Part shown: positions 8,626 through 17,550 of the stretch, piece after piece | Position numbering within the stretch: position 1 is the stretch's first letter | Layout: the number at the start of each line of letters is the position of its first letter | Source of the DNA: Solirubrobacterales bacterium | GTDB lineage: Bacteria; Actinomycetota; Thermoleophilia; Solirubrobacterales; Solirubrobacteraceae | Length of the DNA stretch: 52,149 bases | Reading direction: 5' to 3' | NCBI GenBank assembly: GCA_027451345.1 | Contig: DAIDJO010000016.1 | Location: 1 to 52,149, forward strand | Position numbers and translations under genes: made by a program | Notes under the pieces: generated by a model | The model's database searches: none | What the model saw: the letters and a program-made list of their open reading frames with translations, nothing else | What the model was told of the DNA's origin: nothing

Positions 8626-10302
8626 TCAATTAAGGCTGACGGACGCCGCCACCGGCCTGGACCGGTCTCCAGGTGGTTCATCGATCGCATCTGCGGTCTG
8701 TCGACGACACGCGCACACGATCGTCCCGATGAAGCCGAGCGCGAAGCTGCCGATGGCGACGCCGATGAGGACCTCGAGCGAGGTGGTGGTGACCCATCGA
8801 GGTTTGAAGTAAGGGACGCGTTCCAGCACGCGAATGAAGTGCAGGCCTGATTTGCCGTACAGGCTCTCGATCGCCCAGCGCCACCAGATCAACCAGTAGA
8901 GGACGAAGGCGCAGGCGACGAGGGCGCCCGTGACGATCGCGCGCGCACGCTTGACACGCGCGGTCAGGTCGTCCACGGCCACAACTGCGACGACCGCCAA
9001 CGCCGGATACACGGGGGTGAGGAACCGTCCTTGGGCCGTCGTGAAGCCAAGGTTGTGGAGGCCGCGCCACGTGTCGAGTGCCAGCGGCGGCAGGAGGAAG
9101 ACGATCGCGGTCCAGAGGATCATGAACGTCGCCCGGCGGGGGACATACGCCGGGTCGAAGGCCCGCCCGCGGCTGCGCACCAGGTAGATGAGCAGCGCGG
9201 CGCCGACGCACACGATTCCGATCAACGGCAACCGGTACAGCGCACTCTGCGGGGTGACCTGGAAGAACAGGAAGGTGAACCAGTAGTTGCGGTAGACCAT
9301 CTGGAGCCACGTCCAGATCGTGGGCCACAGCGCGTTCAACCCCAGGGCGTGAGCACCCGCCGTTGCCGTGATGTGCCCCTCCTCCCCGAGGATCGAGTGG
9401 GTGGTGACGAGGAGGTAGACGTACCACCAGCCGGCCACCACCAGGACGATGCCGACCGCCCACCCGAGCACGCCGAGCAGTTCGCGGCGAGCCTGCGGGA
9501 ACGTCCTCCACGACATCAGCAGGACGACCGGGACGATCAACACGAGGGCGAGCATCGACGTCTTGGTCAGCAGCGCGATTCCGCACAGCAGGCCGAGTCC
9601 GATCCCCTGACGGGAGCGCGGTGGCGCGCGCAGCAGCCAGGCGCACCAGGCGAGTGTGGCCGTCAGGGTCAGCGCCACGCCGACGTCATTGGTGACGGTC
9701 GACGCCGAGAACGCGAGGATCGGTTGAAGTGCGGCGATGGCTGCCGCGGCGAGCTGCTGCCATTCCCGGGCCAGGATCTGCTTGGCCAGCAGCCAGGCGC
9801 AGAACACGGTCAGCATGCCCAGGAACGCGCTGTAGTACCGGATCAGCGTCAGGCGCGTGATCGAGGCCGATCCCCAGAAGATCCTGTCGACGATCGCGCC
9901 TCCGATGTAATACAGCGGCGCCTCCAGCACCGGTCGGGGCGCCGGTGGCTGTGGCTTGCGGCTCAGGTGGTAACTGGCGATTTGGTCGATGACCGCGTGC
10001 GGGTTGCCGCGGTAGCTGGTGACGGGCCCAAGCTGATAGGGGCCGATCGGCGTCAACGACTCCGACACCGTGAACTCCTGGCTCGTGAACGGCCCGTTCA
10101 GGTTGGGGAACGCGTCCTTCTCGACCAGATAATTGATGTAGAGGGAGTGGTAATCCTCGTCGGGCGCCAGCCAGGCGGGCTGCGTGGACGCCCACAACAC
10201 GCTCCGTGACAACGTGAACACCATGAGGAGCAGGAGTACGACCCTCGCCCAGCGCTGTTGCGGGAGCAGGAACCTGGCCGAGCCACGGAGCACGGGAGCC
10301 AT
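8626..10302 (-). CDS. DUF2142-like GT-C integral membrane protein
   Basis: About 558 residues with at least ten hydrophobic segments. After the first membrane segment comes APDEDYHSLYINYL, which matches the acidic PDE-xxH first-loop motif of DUF2142 and related GT-C proteins. Near the C-terminus is TAQGRFLTPVYPALA, resembling the QGRY-PxxP motif of DUF2142. Such proteins are thought to act on lipid-linked sugars at the membrane; biochemical function is generally unproven. I chose ATG 10302. The frame stays open to 10758, but that extension is Arg/His/Gly-rich and unlike protein. The gene is transcribed divergently from the DPM1-like glycosyltransferase at 10462, with a 159-nt shared upstream region. 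Confidence 0.75.
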   Translation of the reverse strand: MAPVLRGSARFLLPQQRWARVVLLLLMVFTLSRSVLWASTQPAWLAPDEDYHSLYINYLVEKDAFPNLNGPFTSQEFTVSESLTPIGPYQLGPVTSYRGNPHAVIDQIASYHLSRKPQPPAPRPVLEAPLYYIGGAIVDRIFWGSASITRLTLIRYYSAFLGMLTVFCAWLLAKQILAREWQQLAAAAIAALQPILAFSASTVTNDVGVALTLTATLAWCAWLLRAPPRSRQGIGLGLLCGIALLTKTSMLALVLIVPVVLLMSWRTFPQARRELLGVLGWAVGIVLVVAGWWYVYLLVTTHSILGEEGHITATAGAHALGLNALWPTIWTWLQMVYRNYWFTFLFFQVTPQSALYRLPLIGIVCVGAALLIYLVRSRGRAFDPAYVPRRATFMILWTAIVFLLPPLALDTWRGLHNLGFTTAQGRFLTPVYPALAVVAVVAVDDLTARVKRARAIVTGALVACAFVLYWLIWWRWAIESLYGKSGLHFIRVLERVPYFKPRWVTTTSLEVLIGVAIGSFALGFIGTIVCACRRQTADAIDEPPGDRSRPVAASVSLN

Positions 10303-10461
10303 CCTACACACGCGACCAGGGCCGCCGCGGCAGGCGTCCGGTCGACGGACGAGCCTTGTGCGCGGCTCGTGCGCTCCGCTAGAGTCGGGATTGGGTTCGT
10401 GGGCCTGAGACGATGCAGAGGCGAGCGTCCGCCGCAACTGTGGGTCTCCAAGGGGGTTTAG

Positions 10462-11253
10462 ATGGCGATGGAAGGAAGTGCCTTGGCCCGCAAGCTTGCG
10501 ATAGTTCCCGCCTACAACGAAGCGGAGGCGATTGCTCGAACCGTCGTCGAGATTCGAGAGCGCGCGCCGGACTTCGACGTGCTCGTGGTCGACGATGGGT
10601 CCACGGATGCGACCGCCGAACAGGCCATGGCCGCCGGCGCGACGCTGGTCCGGCTGCCCGTGAATCAGGGGATCGGCGGCGCGATGCAGACCGGGTACCT
10701 GTACGCGTGCCAGAACGACTACGACGTCGCGGTGCAGCTGGACGGCGACGGGCAGCACGACCCTCGCTACCTGGATGGACTGCTCAAGCGCCTTGTCGCC
10801 ACCCCCGGCGTCGACATGGTCGTCGGCTCGCGCTTCCTCGACGACGACCGAGGGGCGTTCCGCTCCTCAGCGGCACGGCGAGCCGGGATCCGGATCTTCG
10901 CCAGGGTGCTGTCGTTGATCACCGGCCAGCGGGTCACGGACCCCACCTCGGGCATGAGGATGACCAATCGGCGAGCGATTCATCTCTTCGCCGACGATTA
11001 CCCGCATGACTACCCGGAGGTCGAAGCGATCCTCCTGATGCATGTCCATCGTCTGCGCTGCTGCGAGGTGCCGGTGCGCATGAGGCCCCGCACGACCGGC
11101 GAGTCCGCGATCTCGTCCTGGCGCTCGGCGTATTACATGCTGAAGGTGTTGCTGGCGATCGCGATCGGACTGTGCCGACGAGCGCCCGAGAGCCGCTACG
11201 TGGAGCTCTCGACAACGGCCGGCCCGAGCAGCCTCACGACCATCTCCGGATGA
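10462..11253 (+). CDS. GT2 glycosyltransferase, polyprenyl-phosphate sugar synthase-like
   Basis: 263 residues with GT-A fold signatures of the DPM1/DPG synthase group: AIVPAYNEAEAIART at the N-terminus, VLVVDDGSTDAT, QLDGDGQHDP (the DxD-containing metal site), and VVGSRFLDDD. The TSGMRMTNR and PEVEA segments are also typical. The likely role is transfer of a hexose from a nucleotide sugar to polyprenyl phosphate for use by GT-C enzymes such as its divergent neighbour. An AAGGGGG ribosome site stands 5-6 nt before ATG 10462. It overlaps the DUF2304 gene by ATGA, a pairing seen repeatedly in Actinobacteria. The donor sugar is not determined. Confidence 0.85.
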   Translation: MAMEGSALARKLAIVPAYNEAEAIARTVVEIRERAPDFDVLVVDDGSTDATAEQAMAAGATLVRLPVNQGIGGAMQTGYLYACQNDYDVAVQLDGDGQHDPRYLDGLLKRLVATPGVDMVVGSRFLDDDRGAFRSSAARRAGIRIFARVLSLITGQRVTDPTSGMRMTNRRAIHLFADDYPHDYPEVEAILLMHVHRLRCCEVPVRMRPRTTGESAISSWRSAYYMLKVLLAIAIGLCRRAPESRYVELSTTAGPSSLTTISG

Positions 11254-11696
11254 GCGACGTCACCCAGCGCGTCATCGCGATCGCGGTGAGCTGTGGGCTG
11301 CTCGGCCTGATCCTGGAACTCGTTCGGCGCAAACACCTGCAGGAGCGGTATGCGCTGCTGTGGCTGCTGACCTCGATCATGCTGCTGCTGCTCGCGGCCT
11401 GGAAGGGTCTGCTCACCCGGTTGTCCTCACTGGTGGGGATCCACTACCCGCCGTCGGCCCTCTTCGCGGTGGCACTCGGGCTCGAGCTCGCACTGCTGCT
11501 CCACTTCTCGCTCGCCGTGTCCCGCCTCAGTGACAACAACAAGGTGCTGACCCAGCATCTCGCCCTGCTGGAGCAGCAGGTGCGCCGCCAGGGTGAACAG
11601 CTCTCCGCGCTCAGTCCGACCGATTCTGAGGACGTCGCGCCGGAGCATCACAGCGGCGGGCTGGCGCCGACGGAGGCCTCAGAGGCGCAGCGATGA
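11250..11696 (+). CDS. DUF2304 family membrane protein
   Basis: 148 residues with three predicted membrane helices (about 5-22, 35-52 and 66-88) and a charged C-terminal tail predicted to be helical or coiled. The ERYALLWLLTSIMLLLLA segment and the SxLVGIHYPPSALF segment match DUF2304. Members usually sit beside DPM1-like GT2 genes, as here, and may help localise or flip the lipid-linked product; this role is inference. The ATG at 11250 overlaps the stop of the preceding gene (ATGA), and its own stop overlaps the next ATG the same way, so translation of the three genes is probably coupled. Confidence 0.85.
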   Translation: MSDVTQRVIAIAVSCGLLGLILELVRRKHLQERYALLWLLTSIMLLLLAAWKGLLTRLSSLVGIHYPPSALFAVALGLELALLLHFSLAVSRLSDNNKVLTQHLALLEQQVRRQGEQLSALSPTDSEDVAPEHHSGGLAPTEASEAQR

Positions 11697-12727
11697 CCGT
11701 GGCACCCGCGATCGCCGCGATTGTGGTCGCCCACAACTCGGCAGATCACCTTCCCGACCTGATCGGCTCGCTGCTCGAGCAGCTCCAGCCCGCCGACGAG
11801 ATCATCGTCGTGGACAACCTCTCGGTCGACGGATCCGCGGCGGTGGCGCGGTCACTCTCCGATCGGGTTCGGGTGATCGAGCCAGGGTCCAATGGCGGCT
11901 TTGCCGCGGGATGCCATGTCGGCGTCCAGCATTCCACGGCCCCGCTGCTGCTCTTCCTGAACCCCGACTCGATCCCGCGTGCCTCCTGCATCGCACGGCT
12001 GCGCGCCGCGGCGGACGAGCACCCGGAATGGAGCGCCTGGCAGGCCGCGGTGATGATCTCCGATGATGTGATCAACAGTGACGGCGGGGTTGTGCACTAC
12101 CTGGGCTTCGGCTGGGCGGGCCACTGCGGGGCATCGGCCGCAGAACTCCCGACGATGCCTCGGGGCGTCACCTTCCCGTCGGGCGCCGGATTCGTGATGC
12201 GGCGGGCGGTCTGGGACGAGTTGGGGGGGCTGGACCCCTCCTACTTCCTCTACTGCGAGGACCTCGACCTGGGGTTGCGCGTGTGGAGCGCCGGCTACCA
12301 GGTCGGTCTCGTGCCCGACGCGCACGTGCTCCACGAGTACGAGTTCGACAAGGGCGGACGGAAGTGGTTCTGGCTGGAGCGCAACCGCTGGCGAACGATC
12401 CTCTCGGTCTACCCCGCCAGCCTGCTGCTGTTGCTCGTCCCCGCGCTCGCCGCATCCGAGCTGGCCCTGATGCTGATCTCGGCTCGCGATGGTTGGCTCA
12501 CGATGAAGCTGCGCGCGCAGGCGAGTGTGCTCGTCGGACTGCCGACGGTGCTGCGGCGCCGCCGACGCGTGCAGACCGCGTCCCGGGTCAACCCCGCTGA
12601 GTTCGCCTCCCTCCTCACCGCATCGCTCGACAGCCGACATCTGCCCCTCGGCAACCTGCCCTGGTTGGTGTGGTGTCAGGGCGCCTACTGGGCGGGCGTC
12701 AGGCGGTTGCTCTCGACGTTCGGCTGA
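11693..12727 (+). CDS. GT2 glycosyltransferase, WbbL/rhamnosyltransferase-like
   Basis: 344 residues. The GT-A domain includes AAIVVAHNSADHL, EIIVVDNLSVDGS, NGGFAAGC and LLFLNPDS (the NPD metal-site variant typical of WbbL-like enzymes). SGAGFVMRRAVWDELGG and YCEDLDLGLRVWSAG follow. A hydrophobic segment near residues 240-260 could anchor the C-terminal part to the membrane. WbbL relatives add L-rhamnose or similar sugars to lipid-linked glycans; the actual donor is not established here. The gene is coupled by ATGA to the DUF2304 gene, and its last 29 nt overlap the end of the minus-strand GT4 gene. Confidence 0.85.
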   Translation: MTVAPAIAAIVVAHNSADHLPDLIGSLLEQLQPADEIIVVDNLSVDGSAAVARSLSDRVRVIEPGSNGGFAAGCHVGVQHSTAPLLLFLNPDSIPRASCIARLRAAADEHPEWSAWQAAVMISDDVINSDGGVVHYLGFGWAGHCGASAAELPTMPRGVTFPSGAGFVMRRAVWDELGGLDPSYFLYCEDLDLGLRVWSAGYQVGLVPDAHVLHEYEFDKGGRKWFWLERNRWRTILSVYPASLLLLLVPALAASELALMLISARDGWLTMKLRAQASVLVGLPTVLRRRRRVQTASRVNPAEFASLLTASLDSRHLPLGNLPWLVWCQGAYWAGVRRLLSTFG

Positions 12728-13877
12728 TCGTCCCCCGCACGGCCTCCCGCAGCACGCCCTCCAGCGTGTCGGTCGACCTCGCCCACGTGTACCGCTCATG
12801 CACGCGGGCGAGGGCCGCCTCTCCCATCGCGGCCCGCTCGGCCGCGGGGAGACGCAGCATCCGGCGGACGGCATCCGCCAGATCATCGGCCGACCCGGGC
12901 GTCACATGGAAGCCATGGCGTCCATCCACGCTGACATCTCGACAGCCCGGCACCCTGCTGACGATCACCGGCTTCGCGCACGCCATCGCCTCCACCTGCA
13001 CGAGGCCGAACGATTCGATCTCCGACGGCAGGATCAGGAAGTCGGCCGCACGGTAGTGATCGACGAGCTCCTCACCCGCCAAGGCACCCGCGAAGTGGAT
13101 CTGATCCCGGACCCCGGCTTCGTCGGCCAGCGCGCCGAGCCGGTCGCGCAGCGGCCCAGCTCCCACGACGAGCAGGTGCAGCTGTGCCTCGCGCACCCGT
13201 CCCACGGCCTCGATCGCCAGATCGACGCGCTTGAACTCGTGAGCGTGGTCGAGCTGGGCGCAGACGATCGCCACCGGAGCGCCGTCCGGCACCCCGTGGC
13301 GGGTACGGACGTGCGCGGCCGGGCCCGGGGTGAACCGTCTGACGTCGACGGCATTGGGCACCTCGGCGAACTTCTCGGGGTGACGCTCCAGCGCCGAGGC
13401 GATCTGCGGAACCGACAGTGCGTGGCTGCGCGTGACACCGATGATTCGCGTCGCCGTGCGCAGGACGAGCGGCAGCATCGTGGCGGAGTAGGCGTCGAAG
13501 AGCCTGCCCTTGACGCCATCGGCCAGGAGCTGATTGTGCACCGTGGTGACCAGTGGCATGCCGTGCCGTGTACAGGCAAGCGCCACCAGCTCCGCCCCGA
13601 AGATGAACGGCTGGTGCAGGTGCACGACGTCGTAGCCACCCAGCACGGCCAGCTCCGGGAGCAGCGGGGCGTTACCGAGCCGAAGAACGGGACGCGACCG
13701 GCGCACCAGCACCCCTGCCGGATCACTCGGGACACCGGGCTGTGTCGCCGTGACCACCGTCACATCGTGCCCGCGTGCGGCGAGCTCCTCAGCCTGGTGA
13801 TAGGCCACATTCCCCGTGCCGGCGAGGTAGGGCGGGAACGTGGCCACGACGGCTGCGATTCGCATCGCCCCGGTCAT
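12699..13877 (-). CDS. GT4 glycosyltransferase, PimA-like mannosyltransferase family
   Basis: 392 residues, GT-B fold. The N-terminal half has AAVVATFPPYLAGTGNVAYHQAEELAARGH, split here as the glycine-rich acceptor loop and helix, plus VVHLHQPF. The C-terminal half has LLVVGAGPLRDRL and the EX7E donor site in LPSEIESFGLVQVEAMAC, followed by KPVIVSRVPGCRDV. The expected reaction is retaining transfer of mannose, glucose or a related sugar from a nucleotide donor. The start overlaps the stop of the upstream GT2 gene at 13874 by four bases. The 3' end overlaps the convergent GT2 gene by 29 nt. Donor and acceptor are unknown. Confidence 0.85.
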   Translation of the reverse strand: MTGAMRIAAVVATFPPYLAGTGNVAYHQAEELAARGHDVTVVTATQPGVPSDPAGVLVRRSRPVLRLGNAPLLPELAVLGGYDVVHLHQPFIFGAELVALACTRHGMPLVTTVHNQLLADGVKGRLFDAYSATMLPLVLRTATRIIGVTRSHALSVPQIASALERHPEKFAEVPNAVDVRRFTPGPAAHVRTRHGVPDGAPVAIVCAQLDHAHEFKRVDLAIEAVGRVREAQLHLLVVGAGPLRDRLGALADEAGVRDQIHFAGALAGEELVDHYRAADFLILPSEIESFGLVQVEAMACAKPVIVSRVPGCRDVSVDGRHGFHVTPGSADDLADAVRRMLRLPAAERAAMGEAALARVHERYTWARSTDTLEGVLREAVRGTISRTSRATA

Positions 13878-14689
13878 CGTTGCAGGCCGGAGCGCACGCG
13901 CGTGAGCGCCTGACGCGCCCGAATGCCCGCGTTGCTCACGCTCGCGACCCGGGCGGCGGCACTCACCGTCACGGTGATCAGACGGTCGGCCGTCTCCGAG
14001 CCCAACAATGGCACCCCCAGCTGCCGGCGGTAGTTGCGCATCGCGCGCGCGACCGCGTCCGCCGCCTCAGCCTGGCTGACGCCAGCCGCGTCGCAGTGAG
14101 CGACGAGCATCTCGAGGCCGAACGGCGGCTCAGCCAGCCAGCAGCGGAGCATGTGCTGCTGGTCGGCCCCCACTCCCGCGCTGTGGTCAAAATCACCCAC
14201 CGACTCGAGGAGGTCGGTGGAGAACACCGCCGCCTGATGTGGAACCGGCGCCACGCCGATCAGGAACAGCCACCGGCTCGGCGAGCGGGGAACCGTCTCA
14301 TACACCGGCCGCCGGTCGGCATCGACCATCAGCGCGCTGCCAAATGCCCAGCGCCAGCGGTGTGCCGCGTGAGTGTGGGCGATCGTCGCCAGGGTCGTCG
14401 GCTCGGCCAACGTGTCACCGGCGTTGAGGAACATGACGAGGCCCGGCTGGCGGCGACGGCGCAGCCCCTTGTTCATCGCGTCGTAGATGCCGGTGTCAGC
14501 TTCGGACTCCCAGGAGAGATACGCCGGGAATTCGCGCGCGGCCAGCCACTCCACGGTCCCGTCGGCACTCGCCCCATCGACGACGATGAACTCCGCCGGA
14601 GGCAGCGTCTGGGAGAGGACCGACTCGACGGTGAGGCGCAGACCGTCCAGGTTGTTGCGGCAGATGGTGATGATGGAGAACGGGGTCAT
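13874..14689 (-). CDS. GT2 glycosyltransferase, WcaE-like
   Basis: 271 residues. Motifs are FSIITICRNNLDGLRLT at the N-terminus, EFIVVDGASADGT, then SEADTGIYDAMNKGL and VMFLNAGD. The last two together are characteristic of the WcaE/colanic-acid group of family 2 glycosyltransferases. The catalytic metal site is in LNAGD rather than DxD. It overlaps the preceding GDP-fucose-synthase-like gene and the following GT4 gene by four bases each, so it belongs to a tightly coupled operon reading from 21294 down to 12699. A fucose or related GDP-sugar donor would fit the context but is not proven. Confidence 0.85.
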   Translation of the reverse strand: MTPFSIITICRNNLDGLRLTVESVLSQTLPPAEFIVVDGASADGTVEWLAAREFPAYLSWESEADTGIYDAMNKGLRRRRQPGLVMFLNAGDTLAEPTTLATIAHTHAAHRWRWAFGSALMVDADRRPVYETVPRSPSRWLFLIGVAPVPHQAAVFSTDLLESVGDFDHSAGVGADQQHMLRCWLAEPPFGLEMLVAHCDAAGVSQAEAADAVARAMRNYRRQLGVPLLGSETADRLITVTVSAAARVASVSNAGIRARQALTRVRSGLQR

Positions 14690-15657
14690 CCGGTGATGCC
14701 CCTCACGTCACCGAACTCCCTGCGGAACCACTCCACCGTCTGCGCGACCCCGTCGCGCAGTGTGATCGAGGCGTGCCACCCGAGGCGGTTGATCGTGCTC
14801 ACGTCGAGCAGCTTCTGTGGGGTGCCATCGGGCTTGCTGGTGTCCCATCTGGTCTCACCGCTGAACCCCACGGCATCCGCCACGATCTGGGCGATCTCCC
14901 GCACGGTCGCGTCGCTCCCGGTGCCGATGTTGACCTGCTGGGGACCGTCGTAGTGCCGCAGCAGATGCAGGCATGCGGCGGCCATGTCCTCGACGTGCAA
15001 CAGCTCCCGGCGCGGTGATCCGGTGCCCCAGTTGGTGACGGAGTCGGCGCCGGAGCGCAGCGCCTCGTCGTAGCGGCGGATCAGGGCCGGAAGGACGTGC
15101 GAGCCGGCCTCGGAGAAGTTGTCCCCCGGCCCATAGAGGTTGGTCGGCATGGCGGAGATCCAGCGCCTGCCGTACTCGCGCCGGACCGCCTGCACCTGCA
15201 GGATGCCCGCGATCTTGGCGATCGCATAGGCGTCATTGGTCGGCTCCAGGGGCCCCGTGAGCAGTGAGTCCTCGCGGATCGGCTGCTCAGCGAGCTTCGG
15301 GTAGATGCAGGACGAACCGAGAAACAGCAGCCGGTCGAGACCGAACTCGAGCGCGGCGTCCATCACGTTGGTCTGGATCTGGATGTTGTGCGACAGGAAC
15401 TCGACCGGATAGGTGTTGTTGGCCAGGATCCCACCGACCTTGGCCGCCGCGAGCACGACGTAGGACGGTCGGGCGGTGGCGAAGAAGTCAAAGACCGCGG
15501 CGCGGTCACGGAGATCGAGCTCGCGTGAGGTGTGGCCCACCAGGTTCGTGTGACCCTGAGCGCTCAGGGCGCGCCAGATCGCCCCCCCAACCAGGCCGCG
15601 GTGGCCGGCCACGTAGAACGGTGCGTCTCGCTCGAGCTCGAACCCGCCGTCGGTCAT
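14686..15657 (-). CDS. fcl: GDP-L-fucose synthase-type epimerase/reductase
   Basis: 323 residues, extended SDR. The NADP(H) motif is VAGHRGLVGGAIWRAL, and the family hallmark LAAAKVGGILANN follows. The active site shows GSSCIYP (Ser/Cys, C117), NDAYAIAK (Y144, K148) and SHVLPALIRR with the conserved His. GDP-fucose synthases epimerise C3 and C5 and reduce C4 of GDP-4-keto-6-deoxy-mannose; ColC acts the same way (C5 only) on the 3-deoxy intermediate in colitose synthesis. With gmd (20260) and a His-type DegT dehydratase (17540) in the same operon, either GDP-L-fucose or a colitose-type product is possible. The stop and the next start overlap by four bases. Confidence 0.85.
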   Translation of the reverse strand: MTDGGFELERDAPFYVAGHRGLVGGAIWRALSAQGHTNLVGHTSRELDLRDRAAVFDFFATARPSYVVLAAAKVGGILANNTYPVEFLSHNIQIQTNVMDAALEFGLDRLLFLGSSCIYPKLAEQPIREDSLLTGPLEPTNDAYAIAKIAGILQVQAVRREYGRRWISAMPTNLYGPGDNFSEAGSHVLPALIRRYDEALRSGADSVTNWGTGSPRRELLHVEDMAAACLHLLRHYDGPQQVNIGTGSDATVREIAQIVADAVGFSGETRWDTSKPDGTPQKLLDVSTINRLGWHASITLRDGVAQTVEWFRREFGDVRGITG

Positions 15658-16724
15658 GCGGAAGCCTCACCGCGTCGTGGGCGAACGCGACCGATGGCCT
15701 GCCGTCCCGCGACTCTGACCAGCTCACGCAGCACCGCCGGTGGCCGCGACCGGCTCTGGCGCAGCACGGACACGACGGCTCCCAACAGGCTCCGCATCAC
15801 GCGCCAGCGGGACAGTTCCGCGGTGGTGCCGCGCGGCGTGCCGAGGGTCAACAGCAGGCCGTGCGCGAGCAGTCGGGCGGTGACCTCAGCCCGACCCGGC
15901 TCGTCGAGGATCGGCTGCGGGGCGATCCCGGTGAACCACAGCGCCCGGGCCAGCCAATATCCGAGCTGGATCCGCCACCGTGACGACGAGACGGTGATTG
16001 AGCCGGCGTGGGCCGAGAACTGGCACACGGGAGCCCGGAACGCGGCGGCGGAGCCCATCGGCGCCGCCTGCGCGGCCGCGATCAGAAACAGCAGCAGGTC
16101 GGGGCCGATCGCTCGTCGCCAGAGCAGTTGGCTGACGAGCGGCGTTCTGGTTGAGAAGGGCTCGACCGTCCGCGCCCAGAGCGTGAACGCGGGGGCCGCG
16201 ACGAGCGCGCAGGCGGGGCTCGCCGGAAGGTGGCCCAGCTCTCGGTCGAGACCGCAGAGAAACGAACGAGTGGCGCGGGCACCGTCCAGGGTGATCCGCG
16301 GCGGTGGCGGGACGGACGGGACGGACTCCGTATCGATGTCTCGAACCATACCCTCGCCGAAGGCCAGCGACGCTCCGGCCAGGATCGGCGGCAGCAGCAG
16401 CTCGACGAACCCGGGAAAGAGGTAGTCGTCGGACCACACGAAGGTCGCCGCGTCCCCGGTCACGTGCGCCGCCCCGTCGAGCCAGCTGGCGGTCGGTCCT
16501 CGCCCGCGCTCGTTCTGGAGCAGCTTGACACGTGCGTCCTGCGCGAACTCTGCGACCAGCTCCTCCCATGATCCGTCGTCGCTGCAGGAGTCGAGCACGA
16601 TGACCTCGACGTCCACCGTGTCGCTCTGCTGGGCCAGGCAGCTGCGCACCGCCCGGTTCACGTAGCCCCGGCGGTTCAGGGTGGGGACGACGAAGGAGAC
16701 GAGGGGTCTAGAGCGAGCGTGCAT
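15654..16724 (-). CDS. GT2 family glycosyltransferase
   Basis: 356 residues. It opens with VSFVVPTLNRRGYVNRAV and continues with VIVLDSCSDDGSWEEL, then FVWSDDYL where DxD would sit (SDDY). These identify a GT-A family 2 enzyme. The second half (after ~190) is Ala/Arg-rich with a few hydrophobic stretches and no clear motif. It overlaps its neighbours by 4 nt (fcl-like gene) and 17 nt (SDR gene) and is therefore part of the same polycistron. Donor and acceptor are unknown. Confidence 0.8.
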   Translation of the reverse strand: MHARSRPLVSFVVPTLNRRGYVNRAVRSCLAQQSDTVDVEVIVLDSCSDDGSWEELVAEFAQDARVKLLQNERGRGPTASWLDGAAHVTGDAATFVWSDDYLFPGFVELLLPPILAGASLAFGEGMVRDIDTESVPSVPPPPRITLDGARATRSFLCGLDRELGHLPASPACALVAAPAFTLWARTVEPFSTRTPLVSQLLWRRAIGPDLLLFLIAAAQAAPMGSAAAFRAPVCQFSAHAGSITVSSSRWRIQLGYWLARALWFTGIAPQPILDEPGRAEVTARLLAHGLLLTLGTPRGTTAELSRWRVMRSLLGAVVSVLRQSRSRPPAVLRELVRVAGRQAIGRVRPRRGEASA

Positions 16725-17550
16725 GCACGTACTCCGTGAGGCTCGCCGTCAGGTCGAATTCACGCAGTTGCGGGAGGATCTGCCGCAGCCGACCGGTCTC
16801 GGCGACGAGCGCGGTTGGCGGATCCTGGTCAGCGGGAACGAGGTCGACGTCCGTGCGGCCCGTGGCGACACGCAGGATCTCCGCCACCTGCCCAACGGTT
16901 GAACCGACGCCGGTTCCGCAATTGACCGTGCCCGTCGCGCCGGACAGCGCCGCCGACCCGATCACGCGGCCGAGCCACTCCGCGCTGGCGAGGTCGCGGG
17001 TGCTGGTGAGGCCACGCACCTGCAGGTGCGCGTCGGGCTCGGCCGAGACGAGTCGATGGTGAAGGCTCGGCACCATGAACTCCTCGGATTGCCGGTCATC
17101 GAAGAAGCTGAAGACCCGCAGGATCAGCGACTCGGGCGCGAGTCGGCGGCACCACTCCTCGCCCTGCAGCTTCGTCAGCCCGTACAGGCTCACCGGGGCA
17201 ACGCGCGCCGACTCGTCCAGAACACCCGACGACGGGGCGTAGACATGGGCCGTTGAGATGTACACGAGCTGGCTCCCGCCGGCGGCACACGCGGCGGCGA
17301 GGTTCGCCGTCCCGCCGGCGTTGACCGCGACCGCAGTCCCCGGATCGGTCGCCACGACCCGGACCGGCACAATGGCGGCGCTGTGAATGACGGTGTCGAG
17401 CTCGTGCTCACGCAGCCACGGTTCGATCTCAGCGACGTTGCGGACGTCTCCCGGGAAGGGTGTGACCCGGACGCCCGACGCCGCGAGCGCTTCGACGATG
17501 CGACGACCAAGGACTCCCCGGGCGCCGGTGACCCCGACGCTACCGGTCAC
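16708..17550 (-). CDS. NAD(P)-dependent sugar epimerase/reductase (SDR)
   Basis: 280 residues from GTG 17550, which has GAGG 7 nt upstream; the GTG at 17562 is an alternative. The Rossmann motif is VGVTGARGVLGRRIV, then DTVIHSAAIVPV, YISTAHVYAP and SLYGLTK (YxxxK). The family resembles RmlD/WbmG-type reductases and epimerases acting on 4-keto nucleotide sugars. It sits directly after the His-type DegT dehydratase, overlapping it by 11 nt, so it may reduce the 4-keto group of that enzyme's product. That is an inference from order, not from a substrate motif. Confidence 0.8.
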   Translation of the reverse strand: MTGSVGVTGARGVLGRRIVEALAASGVRVTPFPGDVRNVAEIEPWLREHELDTVIHSAAIVPVRVVATDPGTAVAVNAGGTANLAAACAAGGSQLVYISTAHVYAPSSGVLDESARVAPVSLYGLTKLQGEEWCRRLAPESLILRVFSFFDDRQSEEFMVPSLHHRLVSAEPDAHLQVRGLTSTRDLASAEWLGRVIGSAALSGATGTVNCGTGVGSTVGQVAEILRVATGRTDVDLVPADQDPPTALVAETGRLRQILPQLREFDLTASLTEYVHARSL

